Of a DNA stretch of 64,000 bases, positions 10,362 to 21,029 are shown in pieces (within the stretch, counting starts at the first letter, position 1; every line of letters starts with the position of its first letter). This DNA comes from Isoetes taiwanensis. Taxonomy: Eukaryota; Streptophyta; Lycopodiopsida; Isoetales; Isoetaceae. The notes under the pieces were generated by a model. The model was not told the DNA's origin and ran no database searches. It saw nothing but the letters and a program-made list of their open reading frames with translations. The DNA lies in NCBI GenBank assembly GCA_021234155.1, contig JAJEKV010000109.1, positions 1,593,736-1,657,735 on the forward strand. The letters run 5' to 3'. Made by a program: the position numbers and the translations under genes.

Positions 10362-12225
10362 CCCCTTTAAGCCTGTTAAGACCATAAGAAACAACAGACT
10401 TTAGACCTTATAGTTCCATTTGGAAAAATAAGGACCTTCAATTGCAATCCTAGAAATAGACAGGTGCAATCTAATTCTAGGCCCTGATATGGATAAACAA
10501 GACAAAAAGAATGATCTGAAACTTTAAGATTACACAACAAAAAATAATGTGCAAGCTTAAATGAAATACACTATGTAAGCAGAAATTTAAGACAATAGGA
10601 TCTTATGCCATATAACAACTCCAAGTTGGAAATATATGCCTATCGGCTACAGGCAGAATTTTAAGACATTATGTCATATATTTCAGATCTGAAGATACAA
10701 GCAAAATATAACAAATCTCTGATAGAAATAAGTGTCTTAATTTCAGCAGATAGAATGTATAACCAGACAATAAATATACTAAAAGCCTGATAGAGACATG
10801 CATATTGAATATGGCAAACAAGTCATAAGATCCTAGAAAAATCGACGACAACCCAGCATAAAGGTTATTGTCAAATCATTTTTTCACAAATCAAAAACAA
10901 GTCTTTAGAGCTTTCGGATATCACCATGAACTGGAATGTATGCTTGAGCAATAATCTTGCACAAACTTGTACTTCAAAGCACCAAATGGAGGGAAGAGTC
11001 CGGTTACCTGCAGTGGAACCAAATGCAAGTTAGCCTGAGAAGGGTAAATGCATAAGCCACAAACAGGTAAGCAATGAACTCGTCCGGCTTAACGCCCTTC
11101 ACCATAAAACAAACACGTATAACCAAAATAATAAGGCCAAGTAGTTAAGAAAATCAATACTGAAATTAATGAATCAGAAATAGAGGTAGTTCAGAGAATA
11201 AACTTAAAAAGTTATAGCTCAGAGAATAAACCTAAAGAGTTACGGTTTAACTTTAGGGAAGAACGTAATATAGCAAAGACTAAGCGAGAACAACAAAAGA
11301 ACAAACATTAAATTGTGCACAGCTAAGAGAAAGGTTCGTAAGCTATATTGTGCAATATGCGCGGTTGGGACGAGTCTTCGATCTAGACTGGCTTTGAAAT
11401 ATGAAGGTCAATAGAAACTCACAAAGAAATACATATTTAAAATATCATATAGACAATTAAACAACTTACGTCTACAAGTTTATATACGGAGGCTACAAAG
11501 TCTATAAGCAGATTACCATCAGCGATTTAAAGCAAGGAAGTATAAATTACTGCCAATAGATTAACACAGACTTCGTTGAAGGGAAGAAAGTATGAAATGG
11601 GATAACAGGGATGGAGAAGTGGGATTTAGACAAAGAGTGTAGCTATGCTGTATATGGGAATGGATTACTTTGTAAACTAGAAAGCAATAAGTTTCCATGA
11701 CCTGAACTGCAACATAGATTAGGGAATTTATCTAGAGTGGGTTGTGTAATGACAAACAAGCTGGGAATAGAATGAAAGATTTCTTATTGACAGGCATGCA
11801 GTCAGCTCCCAAGAGTGCACCAGTAGTAGTACATTTATTTATGGCGTTTATCACGCAATCACGAGATGCAGCAGATCAGGGCATGAATACCACATTAAGT
11901 TTACAACTAGGCTTAACACTATGAGTCCATTTTAGAGAACCCTTAGCAAAGAAGCAAATTATGAGTTTACAGATGTACTGCTGGGCCAGATCTGCAGATG
12001 AACAGTAAGTAGACTTTACGCATGGATTGCTCTCATAACATCGTATAAGGCATATATGAGTAAAACTGGAATATCTACACAGCTAACTATCAGCTAACTA
12101 TCTACTGCAGCATAAGTGCAAGAAGAACATTAAAAAAAGGGAGAGGATAACTATCAGCGATTTAAAACAACCAAGCTGGGAATAGAATGAAAGATTTCAT
12201 AAAATATATTATGTAGAAAACCTGA
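10362..12225. other. AT-rich stretch without a recognisable gene
   Basis: I see only short open frames on both strands, with no family motif. The composition is purine-rich on the plus strand. Small internal echoes occur, for example AACTATCAGC twice near 12085-12155 and related phrases at 11516 and 11741, which suggests old local duplication. Confidence 0.5.
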
Positions 12226-12516
12226 TTATTCATGTTGACAAATATGTTGCACTCGTTTGTTTTCCGTCAGATGCTCCACTGGATCAACATTCTTAGGCAG
12301 TAATTCGTGGTTATAGCTTGTAAATACTGTGTTGTAGCTCGTAAATTCTGTTCCTAGATCATCTGCAGTCGGATTAAACTCCTTAGCTGCCACTTGCTTC
12401 GCAGGCTTGTCTAGATCAGCATAACTGAATTGATTCATATGAATCTTCATATAGATTCTGAGTAAAGGTACATTTCCTTTCGGATCAGTGGGTTTGAAGC
12501 TGCTGGCAGAACCCAT
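12226..12516 (-). CDS. Unrecognised 96-residue frame, possible first exon
   Basis: The minus-strand frame begins with ATG at 12516 and reads MGSASSFKPTDPKG, then a charged, moderately hydrophobic segment with LDKPAKQVAAKEFNPTADDL and two similar NTVFTSYN-like turns. It is more protein-like than neighbouring chance frames: balanced composition and a sensible start. I recognise no family. Just upstream on the minus strand lie CCCTAA-type motifs (near 12537 and 12592), often seen near plant promoters. The 3' end could be a stop or could run into an intron; I see no convincing donor. It may be the 5' exon of a gene or a captured gene fragment within the Helitron's flank. Confidence 0.3.
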   Translation of the reverse strand: MGSASSFKPTDPKGNVPLLRIYMKIHMNQFSYADLDKPAKQVAAKEFNPTADDLGTEFTSYNTVFTSYNHELLPKNVDPVEHLTENKRVQHICQHE

Positions 12517-12962
12517 TATCTTGGCAAGAGGAGAACAACCCTAATCCACATGAAGATGGAGCTCGCGAGGTGCGGATTAGGTCTTTCCACAAACCCTAAT
12601 CGTCAACACAAGATCTATTTTTGTTTACTGGTTAATGAAATTGGCATTTTAGAATTTTTGAATAAGGAAATAAGGGGAAATAAACTACTTTAGCTATTTT
12701 GGGAAAAGCATAAGTTGCTCAATATTCTGCCACTTGGTTAAAACTCGAAACAGAGGTCAGAGCAATTTAGGAAGCAAGGACAACTAGGATGAGAATGTCA
12801 AAGGAGTGGCCTAGACATGTGCTTCATGTTTGTATAGGATAGGTGTCTCGGACAATCAGTTTCTAACAAGGACCATTGGGGGCATAATTTTAATATTATT
12901 CAACATAACGCTAAGGGAAATATCCATATGTCAAGGTGGCAGCCTATAATTCAAGTCCATAT

Positions 12963-13064
12963 AAAAAAAAAAAAATCCCTTCCCTGCCCATACAATAGAT
13001 GACGTGCTATCTGATTACCATGGGATTCCCTCGCATTCATTTTTTTTTTTGCTTTGAGGAATTG
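12963..13064 (+). repeat. Repeat block Y, copy 1 (A13 plus 89 bp)
   Basis: The 89 bp at 12976-13064 are identical to 13248-13336, including an 11-T run. An A13 tract precedes it. Confidence 0.9.
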
Positions 13065-13247
13065 GTGATGTGACGATCCTCTTATCTCCAGACAAATTGT
13101 CTGGAACAAATTGTGCTAATGTGTGTTTTCTCTGGCCACTATTTAGACAGGTATAGACGACTTCTTCAGTCCTCTTCTATAGATGACACTATTCGGAAGT
13201 TATTCAGATAAGGTATGCCAAAGACAAAAAAAAAAAAAAAAAAAAAA
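13065..13247 (+). repeat. Repeat block X, copy 2 (161 bp plus an A22 tract)
   Basis: Identical to 10183-10343. It sits directly between the two copies of block Y and carries its own A22 tract at 13226-13247. Confidence 0.9.
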
Positions 13248-13336
13248 TCCCTTCCCTGCCCATACAATAGATGACGTGCTATCTGATTACCATGGGATTC
13301 CCTCGCATTCATTTTTTTTTTTGCTTTGAGGAATTG
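13248..13336 (+). repeat. Repeat block Y, copy 2
   Basis: Identical to 12976-13064. The order is therefore Y-X-polyA-Y. Confidence 0.9.
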
Positions 13337-13370
13337 AAAAGAAAGGCAACAAAGGAATAGAATAAATAAC

Positions 13371-13680
13371 CATCGTGATGCCAGCCTAGTGGTCAAGCTA
13401 TTGGTAATAAGTGACCCCTATCCAAAGCCCAAAACCCACTGACTGTCATTAGATGCAAAAAATAAATGAAAAGAACATACATCGCGGTAACAGCCTAGTG
13501 GTCAAGCTATTGGTAATGGGTGACCCCCATCCAAAAGCCATATCCCGCTGACTGTCATCGGATGCAAAAATACAATAAAATAAATGTCCATCGCGGTAAC
13601 AGCCTAGTGGTCAAGCCGTCGGTAATGGGCAATCCCCACCTAGGCCCAAAACCCACTGGCTGTCATCGGATGCCAAAAGA
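13371..13680 (+). repeat. Three-copy tandem repeat, unit about 109 bp, with tRNA A-box-like core
   Basis: Copies start at about 13371, 13480 and 13589. Each contains AGCCTAGTGGTCAAGC, similar to a tRNA D-arm/A-box, and ends in a variant of CTGTCATCGGATGC followed by an A-rich spacer. No B box is visible in the copies. This could be a SINE-type head amplified in tandem. Confidence 0.7.
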
Positions 13681-13712
13681 AGAGACGGGACACACAATAA
13701 TGGGAATCCCAT

Positions 13713-13790
13713 GGTAGTTGGTTATAGCATCTATCTATCCTCTGGGCACAAAACAAACGGCAATAATGCAGGTTCAACTCCTGCATGTTC
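13713..13790 (+). other. tRNA-like sequence with A-box- and B-box-like motifs
   Basis: GGTAGTTGGTTATAGCATC resembles a tRNA D-arm. About 45 bases later GCAGG-TTCAACT-CCTGC forms a perfect T-arm with B box GGTTCAACTCC (13771-13781). I cannot pair a convincing acceptor or anticodon stem, so this is a tRNA relic or SINE head, not a callable tRNA. Confidence 0.4.
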
Positions 13791-14811
13791 TCTCGCACCT
13801 CAAGCATGTGCAGAACTGAGATCTATTCGACTTATCACAAAAGTTCTTTTGCAGCGGGTTGGACAAAAGAAATGTTCGCGGCGGCCATGGCCGCCGCGAT
13901 AAATTTCTTGTAACAATAACTGTTTCGATTACCATTATCCTTCCCTTGACTGACTCTAGGTACAGGTGCCTATCATACCTCCCTTGACAAACTTTAGTTA
14001 AACGGTGCCTATCCTGCCTTTAGCACCGGGTTCCTACATTGGTTTTTAGGCGATATTCTTTTCTCGTCATTGCCATTACTGCTTTTTCGTTTGGATTCCT
14101 TTTGAGATCTTCTTGTACCATGGGGCCCATTTTGACCTCCCAGTTCGCGCAGGGCTTAGCGTCACCGATCATGCTCATCTCACCAACTTATGTTTTTTCT
14201 CCTCTTATGGTCGAACGAGCCTGACGCTTCTCTTGTGTCAATTCAATGAGCCCTTGTTTAACCCGATCTTTTCCGCTTGCCCTCTCTATCAATTTCGGCT
14301 ATGCCTTCGACCTCAACCTCGCCTGTAAACTCGACCTCCCCTCGGCCCCCTCATATTGTAAGCCATCCATTCAACGTGAGTATTACCTATCAATGTGACC
14401 ATAGGTGATAAAATGTCGTTGTCGGATAAAAAGCCTTTGGATTTGTAATTGTCTTTGTGGATAGGGGTTTCCATTTACATTGTTACTAGTTCCTTGACCA
14501 ATACTTGGCTTTCTTTTCTCTTATGAGGTTGGTACTTCATCCTAGTACTTGGAACCTTCCAGTCACAACGGCTCCATTATTTCTGTCTAACTTGAATGTT
14601 GATGTAGGTTCATTATGAGCTAATACTTGTTGAAAGTGCTTATTTAGGTGGTGCTTAACACCAGCATAGAGGCATTGTTTTTCAAGAAATGAGGGTTCAA
14701 CGTGTGGCTGGGAGTTCGGGATGATTGGGCGCATTTATTCCTAACTTTTAGGGCAATTTTTCATGGTTCAATTACTTATGGCAGTGTTTTTCCTATGAGG
14801 TTGTTTGGATG

Positions 14812-14935
14812 GGTGTTATTCCAGTTGGTTTGGAATTTTGTTAGGATGATGGGAGAACATTTGCCTTTTCAACTTATGGGTGCATTCGGATGGGGTTTAA
14901 CTTGATAATTAGAGGGCGTTTTCATAAGGTATTTA
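14812..14935 (+). repeat. Direct repeat A, copy 1
   Basis: Shares CCAGTTGGTTTGGAATTT, TAGGATGATGGGAGA and TTTAACTTGATAATTAGAGG with about 15231-15345. Confidence 0.75.
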
Positions 14936-15230
14936 AATTTCTAATCTTGTGGTGCTCTTTTATTTTCTTCGGTTCATTCTCATTTGTGCTTTTGAAGTTG
15001 AACGCATTACTACACAACAATCATAGTAACTACTCTTGGCGGGGTTTCTAGCTTGGCATATGCGGATAGACCTTCGGATTTTCATTGTGCAAATGTGGTT
15101 TTAGCATGTTTCCTATTTGGTGCATTTGCTCCCATGTCCATTTCAATTCGTAATCCTTAGCATAATATTTTGGGGTCATTTGTTAAGATTCATCTCGTTA
15201 CATAATCAATTTTGTCTAGACATGTGTCCT

Positions 15231-15345
15231 TCCAGTTGGTTTGGAATTTCTTTAGGATGATGGGAGAGCATTGGCCTTTTGAACTTATGGGTGCATTTGC
15301 ATGGGTTTAACTTGATAATTAGAGGGTTTTTCCATACGGTATGTT
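15231..15345 (+). repeat. Direct repeat A, copy 2
   Basis: Diverged copy of 14812-14935. A second linked match, GTGACCATAGGTGATMAAATG, at about 14395 and 15823 indicates an underlying repeat period of about 1.4 kb. Confidence 0.7.
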
Positions 15346-15949
15346 TTTGCACGTGTATATTGCTTTTAGAATATGGGGCGAATCTGGTCCTTGTGGCATA
15401 TTATTCTACATCTATTGTCCTTTTCTTCTCTGGCACATTATATTTTCGTCATTCTTGTTGTTTACCTTGATATTATCCCTATGTTGCATTCGCGTGACCT
15501 ATTTTGCTAGAGGTCTCCTCATTCTTAGGGAAGATCATCTTCACCGTTGAGTTGTTTTTGTGGGCAATATTCGGAACCTTCTGCTCACTTTAGCGTATTG
15601 TTAGTTAAAAGTTTTACTTCTAACCTACCCTTGACATTACCGTGGTTAACGTTGCTTTTGTTTTCATGTGGTGTTATATTTGGGGCATTTTTTCCTTGCT
15701 ATATATGGCTCATTCCTCAGTCTTAGTTTATTGGCACTTTGATTTGTCCTTGGCTTGTCCATTAGGAGATTCCTTGCATAATTATTCGAGCATTATTCTA
15801 ATAGATCATCCTGGTGACCATAGGTGATCAAATGTTGTGGTTGGCTGCCATAGCTGCATATGTTTATTTTTGTCTCGAATTTGTCTGCAACTAACCTCTC
15901 AACTCTCTCTTTTTAGTAGCTAACACTTTCCATGGATCCTTTTGCTACT

Positions 15950-16450
15950 AACATGTCCTTTCATATAGTCATTTTGTGTTTGTGATTCATTTATCATGTC
16001 CATTACTTTTTTTGCTTTATTTTTTCAGACCATCCGTATGGCCCTAGCTTTATTCATAATACGTCACTTTACCTAGTCATTGTATTTTCATTTGTCCTTT
16101 TCTACTATATGGCTCACCTCCTTGCACTCCACCCTGACCTAGGCACTTTGACCTCCATCTTCTGTTTTTCATTGGCCATAACCTCACCTTTGACTGCTTC
16201 CGCCTCATTTTTGCTCGATTTATTGTGATTCACATTAACCTTCATCTCAATTTTTCATCTTAACCTTGCTCTTGAGTTGTGCTAACATGTCTACAACCTC
16301 TTCCCCACTCTCATCCCTCGATCTCGTCCCTCGTTTGTAAGAGTATTATTCATTTTGGGGCTTTTTGTCATGGTTTCAGGCATGTGGTATTATTTTTCTT
16401 ATGACATCAACACACATTTCTACGCTGCTAACCAGAACCAGACCTTTACA
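15950..16450 (+). repeat. Direct repeat B, copy 1 (about 0.5 kb)
   Basis: Roughly 90% identical by eye to 17078-17560. Shared landmarks include GGCCCTAGCTTTATTCATAA and TTGGCCATAACCTCACCTTT. Confidence 0.85.
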
Positions 16451-16618
16451 CCTTCGCTCTCCTATTCTTGTTCCAAACCATTGCACAGATCTTATGACCC
16501 TCTTTGCTAGGGACAACCAAGTCCTTTTGGCACCTTGTAGTTTGGCGTCGTGTTCTTGAAATTGTTCTTTACAGTTTTTCGGTTCTTCTGGCCCTATTAT
16601 TAGACGTCATTTGCATAT

Positions 16619-16668
16619 TTGCTATTTAGCTTTCTCTGGATATGCCAAATATTGCGTTTGGCACTCCC
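16619..16668 (+). repeat. Hairpin repeat H, copy 1
   Basis: GCCAAA-TATTGCG-TTTGGC stem-loop within a roughly 50-bp segment shared with 17736-17790 and 18119-18172. Confidence 0.65.
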
Positions 16669-17077
16669 TTATACTCATTCAACCTTTGACATTCTTCACT
16701 TTGCCATGTTTTTTTTGCAATTTGTCATGTTTTGCATTTGAGAGCTCCTTTGCAACATATTTATCCTTTGAAGCATATTCACCTAGTTGTTTTAGACTTC
16801 ATGTAGTATTCTCATATTATATATTCTTTCCTTGATTTTTAAGCTATGGGGAGCTTCATCCATTATTTTGCCTTGCTAACTCGATCATTCTTCGTCTTCT
16901 GCTTTTTGTAAGTATATAGTCTAATGAGGTTTTGGGGATTATAGCATTGTTCATGTTGTTATTGAGGCGATCGTGTTTTAGACTTTTTCTGGCAGAGGTC
17001 ATGCGGTCTTCTATTTCGGATGCGTGTTTAAAGCGTTCTTTTATGTTTTACATTTCAACATGTGTTCTTATTTTTCT

Positions 17078-17560
17078 AACATGTCCTTTCAGATAGTCAT
17101 TGTGTTTTTGGTTCATTTATCATGTCCATTACTTTTTTTGCTTTAGTATTTCAGACCATACATATGGCCCTAGCTTTATTCATAATACGTCACTTTACCT
17201 AGTCATTGTATTTTCATTGGTCCTTTTCTACTACCTGGCTCACCTACTTGCACTCCACCCTGACCTTGGCACTTTTGACCTCCATCTTCTCCTTTTCATT
17301 GGCCATAACCTCACCTTTGACTACTTAAGCCTCATTTGCTCGATTTACGATGATTCACATTAACCTTAATCTCAATTTTTCATCTTAACCTTGCTCTTGT
17401 TTTGTGCCAACATGTCTACAACCTCTTTCTCAATCTCGTCCCTCGTTTGTCAGAGTATTATTCATTTTGGGGCATTTGTCATGGCTTTAGGCATGTGGTA
17501 TTATTTTTCTTATGCCATCAACACCCATTTCTACGCTGCTAACCTGAACTAGACCTAAAC
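17078..17560 (+). repeat. Direct repeat B, copy 2
   Basis: Second copy of the block at 15950-16450, about 1.12 kb downstream. Confidence 0.85.
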
Positions 17561-17735
17561 CTTCCTTCTTGATTTTCCTCTTGATTTGTGCTGACATATC
17601 TGCCACTTCTACCTCAATCTCCTCCCTTATTCATCGCACACATATCCTATTTGGCAAGTTGCAGTTTGGCGTCATGTTCTTGAAGTTCTTCTGTACAGTT
17701 TACGTTTTTCCAGCACTATCATTATGCATCATTTT

Positions 17736-17790
17736 CATATTTGCTCTTTAGCTGTATCTGGATGTGCCAAATATTGCGTTTGGCACTCCA
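17736..17790 (+). repeat. Hairpin repeat H, copy 2
   Basis: GTGCCAAA (17764-17771) pairs perfectly with TTTGGCAC (17779-17786) across a 7-base loop. Confidence 0.7.
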
Positions 17791-18118
17791 TTGCAATTTT
17801 GTGACATGGGTTTCTATTAGATCATTTTTTATGCTTATCTTTCTCTCGATGTGGCTTATACTAAGTTATTGTGCATGAGGTATTATCTTGAGCGCCTGCT
17901 AATTTTGTGGAGGGTGCTAGTCCTGCCTAATTCTAGGTGTCTTGAGGAATTCATTTCTAGCTGGTTGTTGAGATCTTTTTCCACGTGCTATCATTGTGCA
18001 TTGTGCATTGTGCTATCATTATACATCATTTGCTGGGGAATTCATTTCTATCTAGCTGTTGAGATCTTTTTCCACAGTGCATTGTGTTATCATTGTGCAT
18101 TGTGCTATCATTTACATC

Positions 18119-18172
18119 ATATTTGCTATTTAGCTATGTCTGGATGTGCCAAATATTGCATTTGGCACTCCA
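18119..18172 (+). repeat. Hairpin repeat H, copy 3
   Basis: GTGCCAAA (18146-18153) and TTTGGCAC (18161-18168) again form an 8-bp stem. Between copies 2 and 3 a roughly 120-bp GAGATCTTTTTCCAC / CATTGTGCTATCAT block is itself tandemly repeated. Confidence 0.7.
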
Positions 18173-18229
18173 CATTGCAATTTTGTGACATGGGTTTCTA
18201 TTGGACCATTTTTTGTGGGTGGTGCTATT

Positions 18230-18325
18230 TATTTCCACCCTGATGGTGACGCAAATTTCTGTTTATCATGTTTTTTCTTCCACCCGCTGGATGACGCTTT
18301 TTCTCCACCCTCCGGGTGATGCTAT
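18230..18325 (+). repeat. CCACC...GGTGAYGC hairpin-module cluster A
   Basis: Three modules of about 20 bp, each of the form TCCACC-(3-5 nt)-GGGTGAYGC (for example CTCCACCCTCCGGGTGATGC), with CACC and GGTG able to pair. The same modules recur at 22.1-22.9 kb. Confidence 0.75.
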
Positions 18326-18633
18326 CTTCTCTTTTTATGTATTGTTGGTTTTTCCTCATTATTAATCGCTCACATCGATTTGAGTGCTTGTTGTTGTGCA
18401 GCGTGCCGCTTCACGTCATACACGTTCTTGTTCTCCTTAACTGCTAATAGCCTTCTATATGTTCCAATTCTTCTCGCGCTCACGGTCACTGGTGCTCCTC
18501 TTCTTCTCACTCTCGCTACGTGCTTCGTGACCCGACTCAACACTTGGAGGTTTTGCGGCGGCTGGGCTTATAGTTTAGGAAGTTCTCTGGTAGTCGGCCG
18601 GTTTTGTGTCTCTTGCGAGTCCCTACCCAGAAT

Positions 18634-18708
18634 CGCATCGATCCGAGCCATCGGATCGTCATTCTGGGCAGGGACGAGCCATTATATAAGGCTCTTCTCC
18701 ATTCGGGA
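18634..18708 (+). promoter_or_regulatory. TATA-containing block, left arm of a 75-bp inverted repeat
   Basis: Reverse complement of 23196-23270 with about one mismatch. It contains TATATAA at 18683-18689 followed by GGCTCTTCTCC, as in a plant core promoter. Upstream lies ATCCGAGCCATCGGAT, a near-palindrome. Promoter activity is inferred from the TATA box and its conservation in both arms. Confidence 0.5.
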
Positions 18709-18840
18709 CCAGTTATCGGTGTCTTCTCACAGCAGCACGTCTTCCATTCTCGTTGCTTCCCTCCCTTCCCGCCCTGCTTGTTAGGGGCGCGCGTCTCTTT
18801 GCACATATGTTTGTTCAGGCACTCTTTGTTGTTATTCACC
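18702..18840 (+). repeat. Direct repeat C, copy 1
   Basis: Shares GTCTTCTCACAGCAGCAC, TCTCGTTGCTTCCCTCCC and GGGGCGCGC with about 22482-22625. It lies just downstream of the TATA block. Confidence 0.8.
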
Positions 18841-19002
18841 TTGAGTATCTTTCTTTATACTAAAGGGATTTTGAGTGTTTGTCATCAATTTTAATTTTGC
18901 ATCGTTGATGCAAATAGATGGTGGAGATTGAGGATTTGGGAAAGGGCACAACACATGATTTGAGGATTGCCAGCGGAGCAACAAGGGAATACCTTCCGGC
19001 GC

Positions 19003-19047
19003 CATAGCTGGCCATATGCAAAGGACATAGCTGGCCATATGCAAAGG
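19003..19047 (+). repeat. Short tandem repeat (two 23-bp copies)
   Basis: CATAGCTGGCCATATGCAAA occurs twice in succession. Confidence 0.85.
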
Positions 19048-19204
19048 ACAAGATGTGCAGCACCGCCATAGCTTCTTGAAGGTAAGGATCGGTTCTTGAG
19101 ATGTAGGGTTATAGATTGGGATATATACAGGTTCGAAATTAGGTGTTTAGAAAACATTGGAGGAAATGCTAGACGGTTAGCACGGGCAAATCCAAATTCC
19201 AGCA

Positions 19205-19495
19205 GACACTCGCAAATCCAAAATCGATTTTCCTTTGCCAGACATTCCGGAATCCAAAATCGTTTTTTCTTCTTGGGTTTAAATGCACAATCGTTTTTCC
19301 CTTTTGGTTTCAAATCCAAAATCATTTTTTCTTTATTGGCTTTAAGAAAGAAGCAAGCTATCTTCCTCAGCAACTAGATGAAGATAAGGACCAGCTTTGT
19401 GCAAATAAGGGCTTCTAGAACATTGCATTTTGTTCATGGCTTCAAATGCAAAATCGTTTTTCCCTTTTGGCCTCAAATCCAAAATCGTTTTTTCC
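19205..19495 (+). repeat. Degenerate minisatellite with AATCCAAAATCGTTTTT motif
   Basis: About six diverged copies of an AAATCCAAAATCGTTTTTC-like motif, spaced 30-45 bp, with one gap near 19370-19435 where the motif is absent. Confidence 0.7.
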
Positions 19496-19499
19496 TCCC

Positions 19500-20434
19500 T
19501 AAGAATTCACATGCAAACTTGTGGTCATATGATGATCATCTGTCTATTGGTCCATAGATCTGCATGTCCAAAGACAAGATAAAAGTTATCATGCTAAGTT
19601 CCATCAGTTCCACAACAATCTCTTTGTATCTGTATCTATGTGGATACTGCATGTATTGCTTCATCATTTTCACGGCCTTAAAACTTCTACAATCATGGGG
19701 TTTAAAATTATGTCTCAGCATAACAGGCAATGGCTGATATCCCAGTATCTCAATTTTACACAAAAGAGCTAGATGTCATATAGCTTGGCTGGAAGGTACC
19801 TTTGATTCTTGCTGTAGGAAAGTAAGTCTTTGTTGCAATCTATATTCTTGACATTTGACCTATCAGGTTTATTCAGTGTACTTATAGTCAGATCATATAC
19901 AAAAACAGAATCAAAAGATGCTGGTCTCAACTCTATACTGGTTCAAAACTTTTCCTTTCTAAACCTTGCCAGGGTAAGGTAACAGAGTCTAAATGCTACA
20001 ATAAGACTGGAAATAATTTCATCCTTAGCTCGACCTTGTTTTGATTTGTCTCCTTGACTGCCAGTAATGCAGTTTTTATTTCCTTATGCTGTCCTTCATT
20101 AACAACTCATTTCAATCATTGGCTCTACTATCACAAATAATTGCGCCAATACCATATGATTCTCCCTGGGAGTAGTAGAAATTTGAGATTCCATCCGCCT
20201 TGTCTGTTCTGGTAACTGATGAAGTGTCATTGCATCAACTCCTTGCAGCCCTTATGTAAATTTCCTTCATGGCCAACATGACATGACAGAAGTAAGAAAA
20301 GCTGTCCAAGCAATCTTCCAACTTTATGCTCATATGAAAGAATACACTACTATGGCTTGTATTTAGTAGAATGTTTCAGGTGGCATTAATCACAATGTGT
20401 TAGAAGTATGTATTGTTAATATTATCCACTGCAG
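19500..20434. other. No recognisable gene; probable intron or flank of the amine oxidase
   Basis: AT-rich with only short frames. I searched for upstream amine oxidase exons by motif and found none. It ends in TCCACTGCAG, a good splice acceptor for the exon at 20435. Confidence 0.5.
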
Positions 20435-20818
20435 GTATTGCTTTGGAGTAACATATGTTCCTCGACTGGAGGACTGGCCTGTCATGCCAGTAGATCGTAT
20501 TGGATTTATGTTAATGGTACGAGTCTTCCATGTCATTCTGAGTCATTATTTTACTGCCAACTACCATTGCTAGATTTCCCAGCACATTATTACTTTAGTT
20601 TGGGCATTTATAGTCTATTATGCAAATCATGCATTTGTCATAGATCGTTAATACTTGAAGTAGAAAATAACTTTGAGTTCTTTTTGCAGCCACATGGGTT
20701 CTTCAATTGTTCTCCTGCAATTGACGTGCCTCCAAGTGAAGCTGATGGAGATGACAAGGTTGACAACAGGGCTAAGGACCAGAATGAAGCTCAAAATATT
20801 ATTTTGTCGAAACTTTGA
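20435..20818 (+). pseudogene. Copper amine oxidase, last two exons only
   Basis: Exon 20435-20516 encodes [20 protein letters not shown] and then RIGFMLM. The intron 20517-20689 (GTACGA...TTTTGCAG) joins exactly to 20690-20818, which encodes PHGFFNCSPAIDVPPSEAD and ends SKL-stop at 20816-20818. This is the conserved C-terminus of plant primary (copper/TPQ) amine oxidases, which oxidise polyamines or methylamine to aldehydes with release of H2O2. The final SKL tripeptide is a peroxisomal targeting signal, as in peroxisomal plant members. Splice sites and frame are intact, but no upstream exons (catalytic Tyr, copper His) are seen in the preceding 2 kb or more. It is either the end of a gene with very long introns or a captured fragment; I favour the fragment because repeats crowd both sides. 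Confidence 0.8.
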
Positions 20819-21029
20819 TTGAAGTATTGATTGTATATATGTACTACTGAAAATATATTTTGGAAGTCTAAAGACCATGGAAGAAACAATGTTACCATCT
20901 CAAGAAATGTCCAGTTTTTTACTTTGCATTCTCAGATCTTGCAATCCAAGATTTTTACTTCCAATTCTAAAGATCTTTACTTGTATTCTGGAATTCTTAG
21001 TGCTATTACTTGCAGTTGTTTCCCTTGTT

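Larger units (their letters stand above)
13830..18229. other. T-rich, repeat-dense DNA without a recognisable gene
   Basis: Many short frames occur on the plus strand, but they are low-complexity (F, L, S, C-rich) and show no family motif. The stretch is built from internally repeated segments listed separately. I take it as decayed satellite-like or transposon-derived DNA. Confidence 0.55.

Noticed and set aside
12530-12600. Telomeric repeat tract (CCCTAA motifs)
   Set aside because: Only two isolated copies; at most telo-box promoter motifs.
13371-13680. CRISPR-like regularly spaced repeats
   Set aside because: Units are head-to-tail 109-bp tandems with diverging repeats, no short identical repeat with unique spacers, and the DNA is plant nuclear.
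14039-17751. Numerous short plus-strand frames encoding hydrophobic peptides
   Set aside because: They follow from T-rich composition, overlap in several frames and show no conserved pattern between the duplicated repeat copies.
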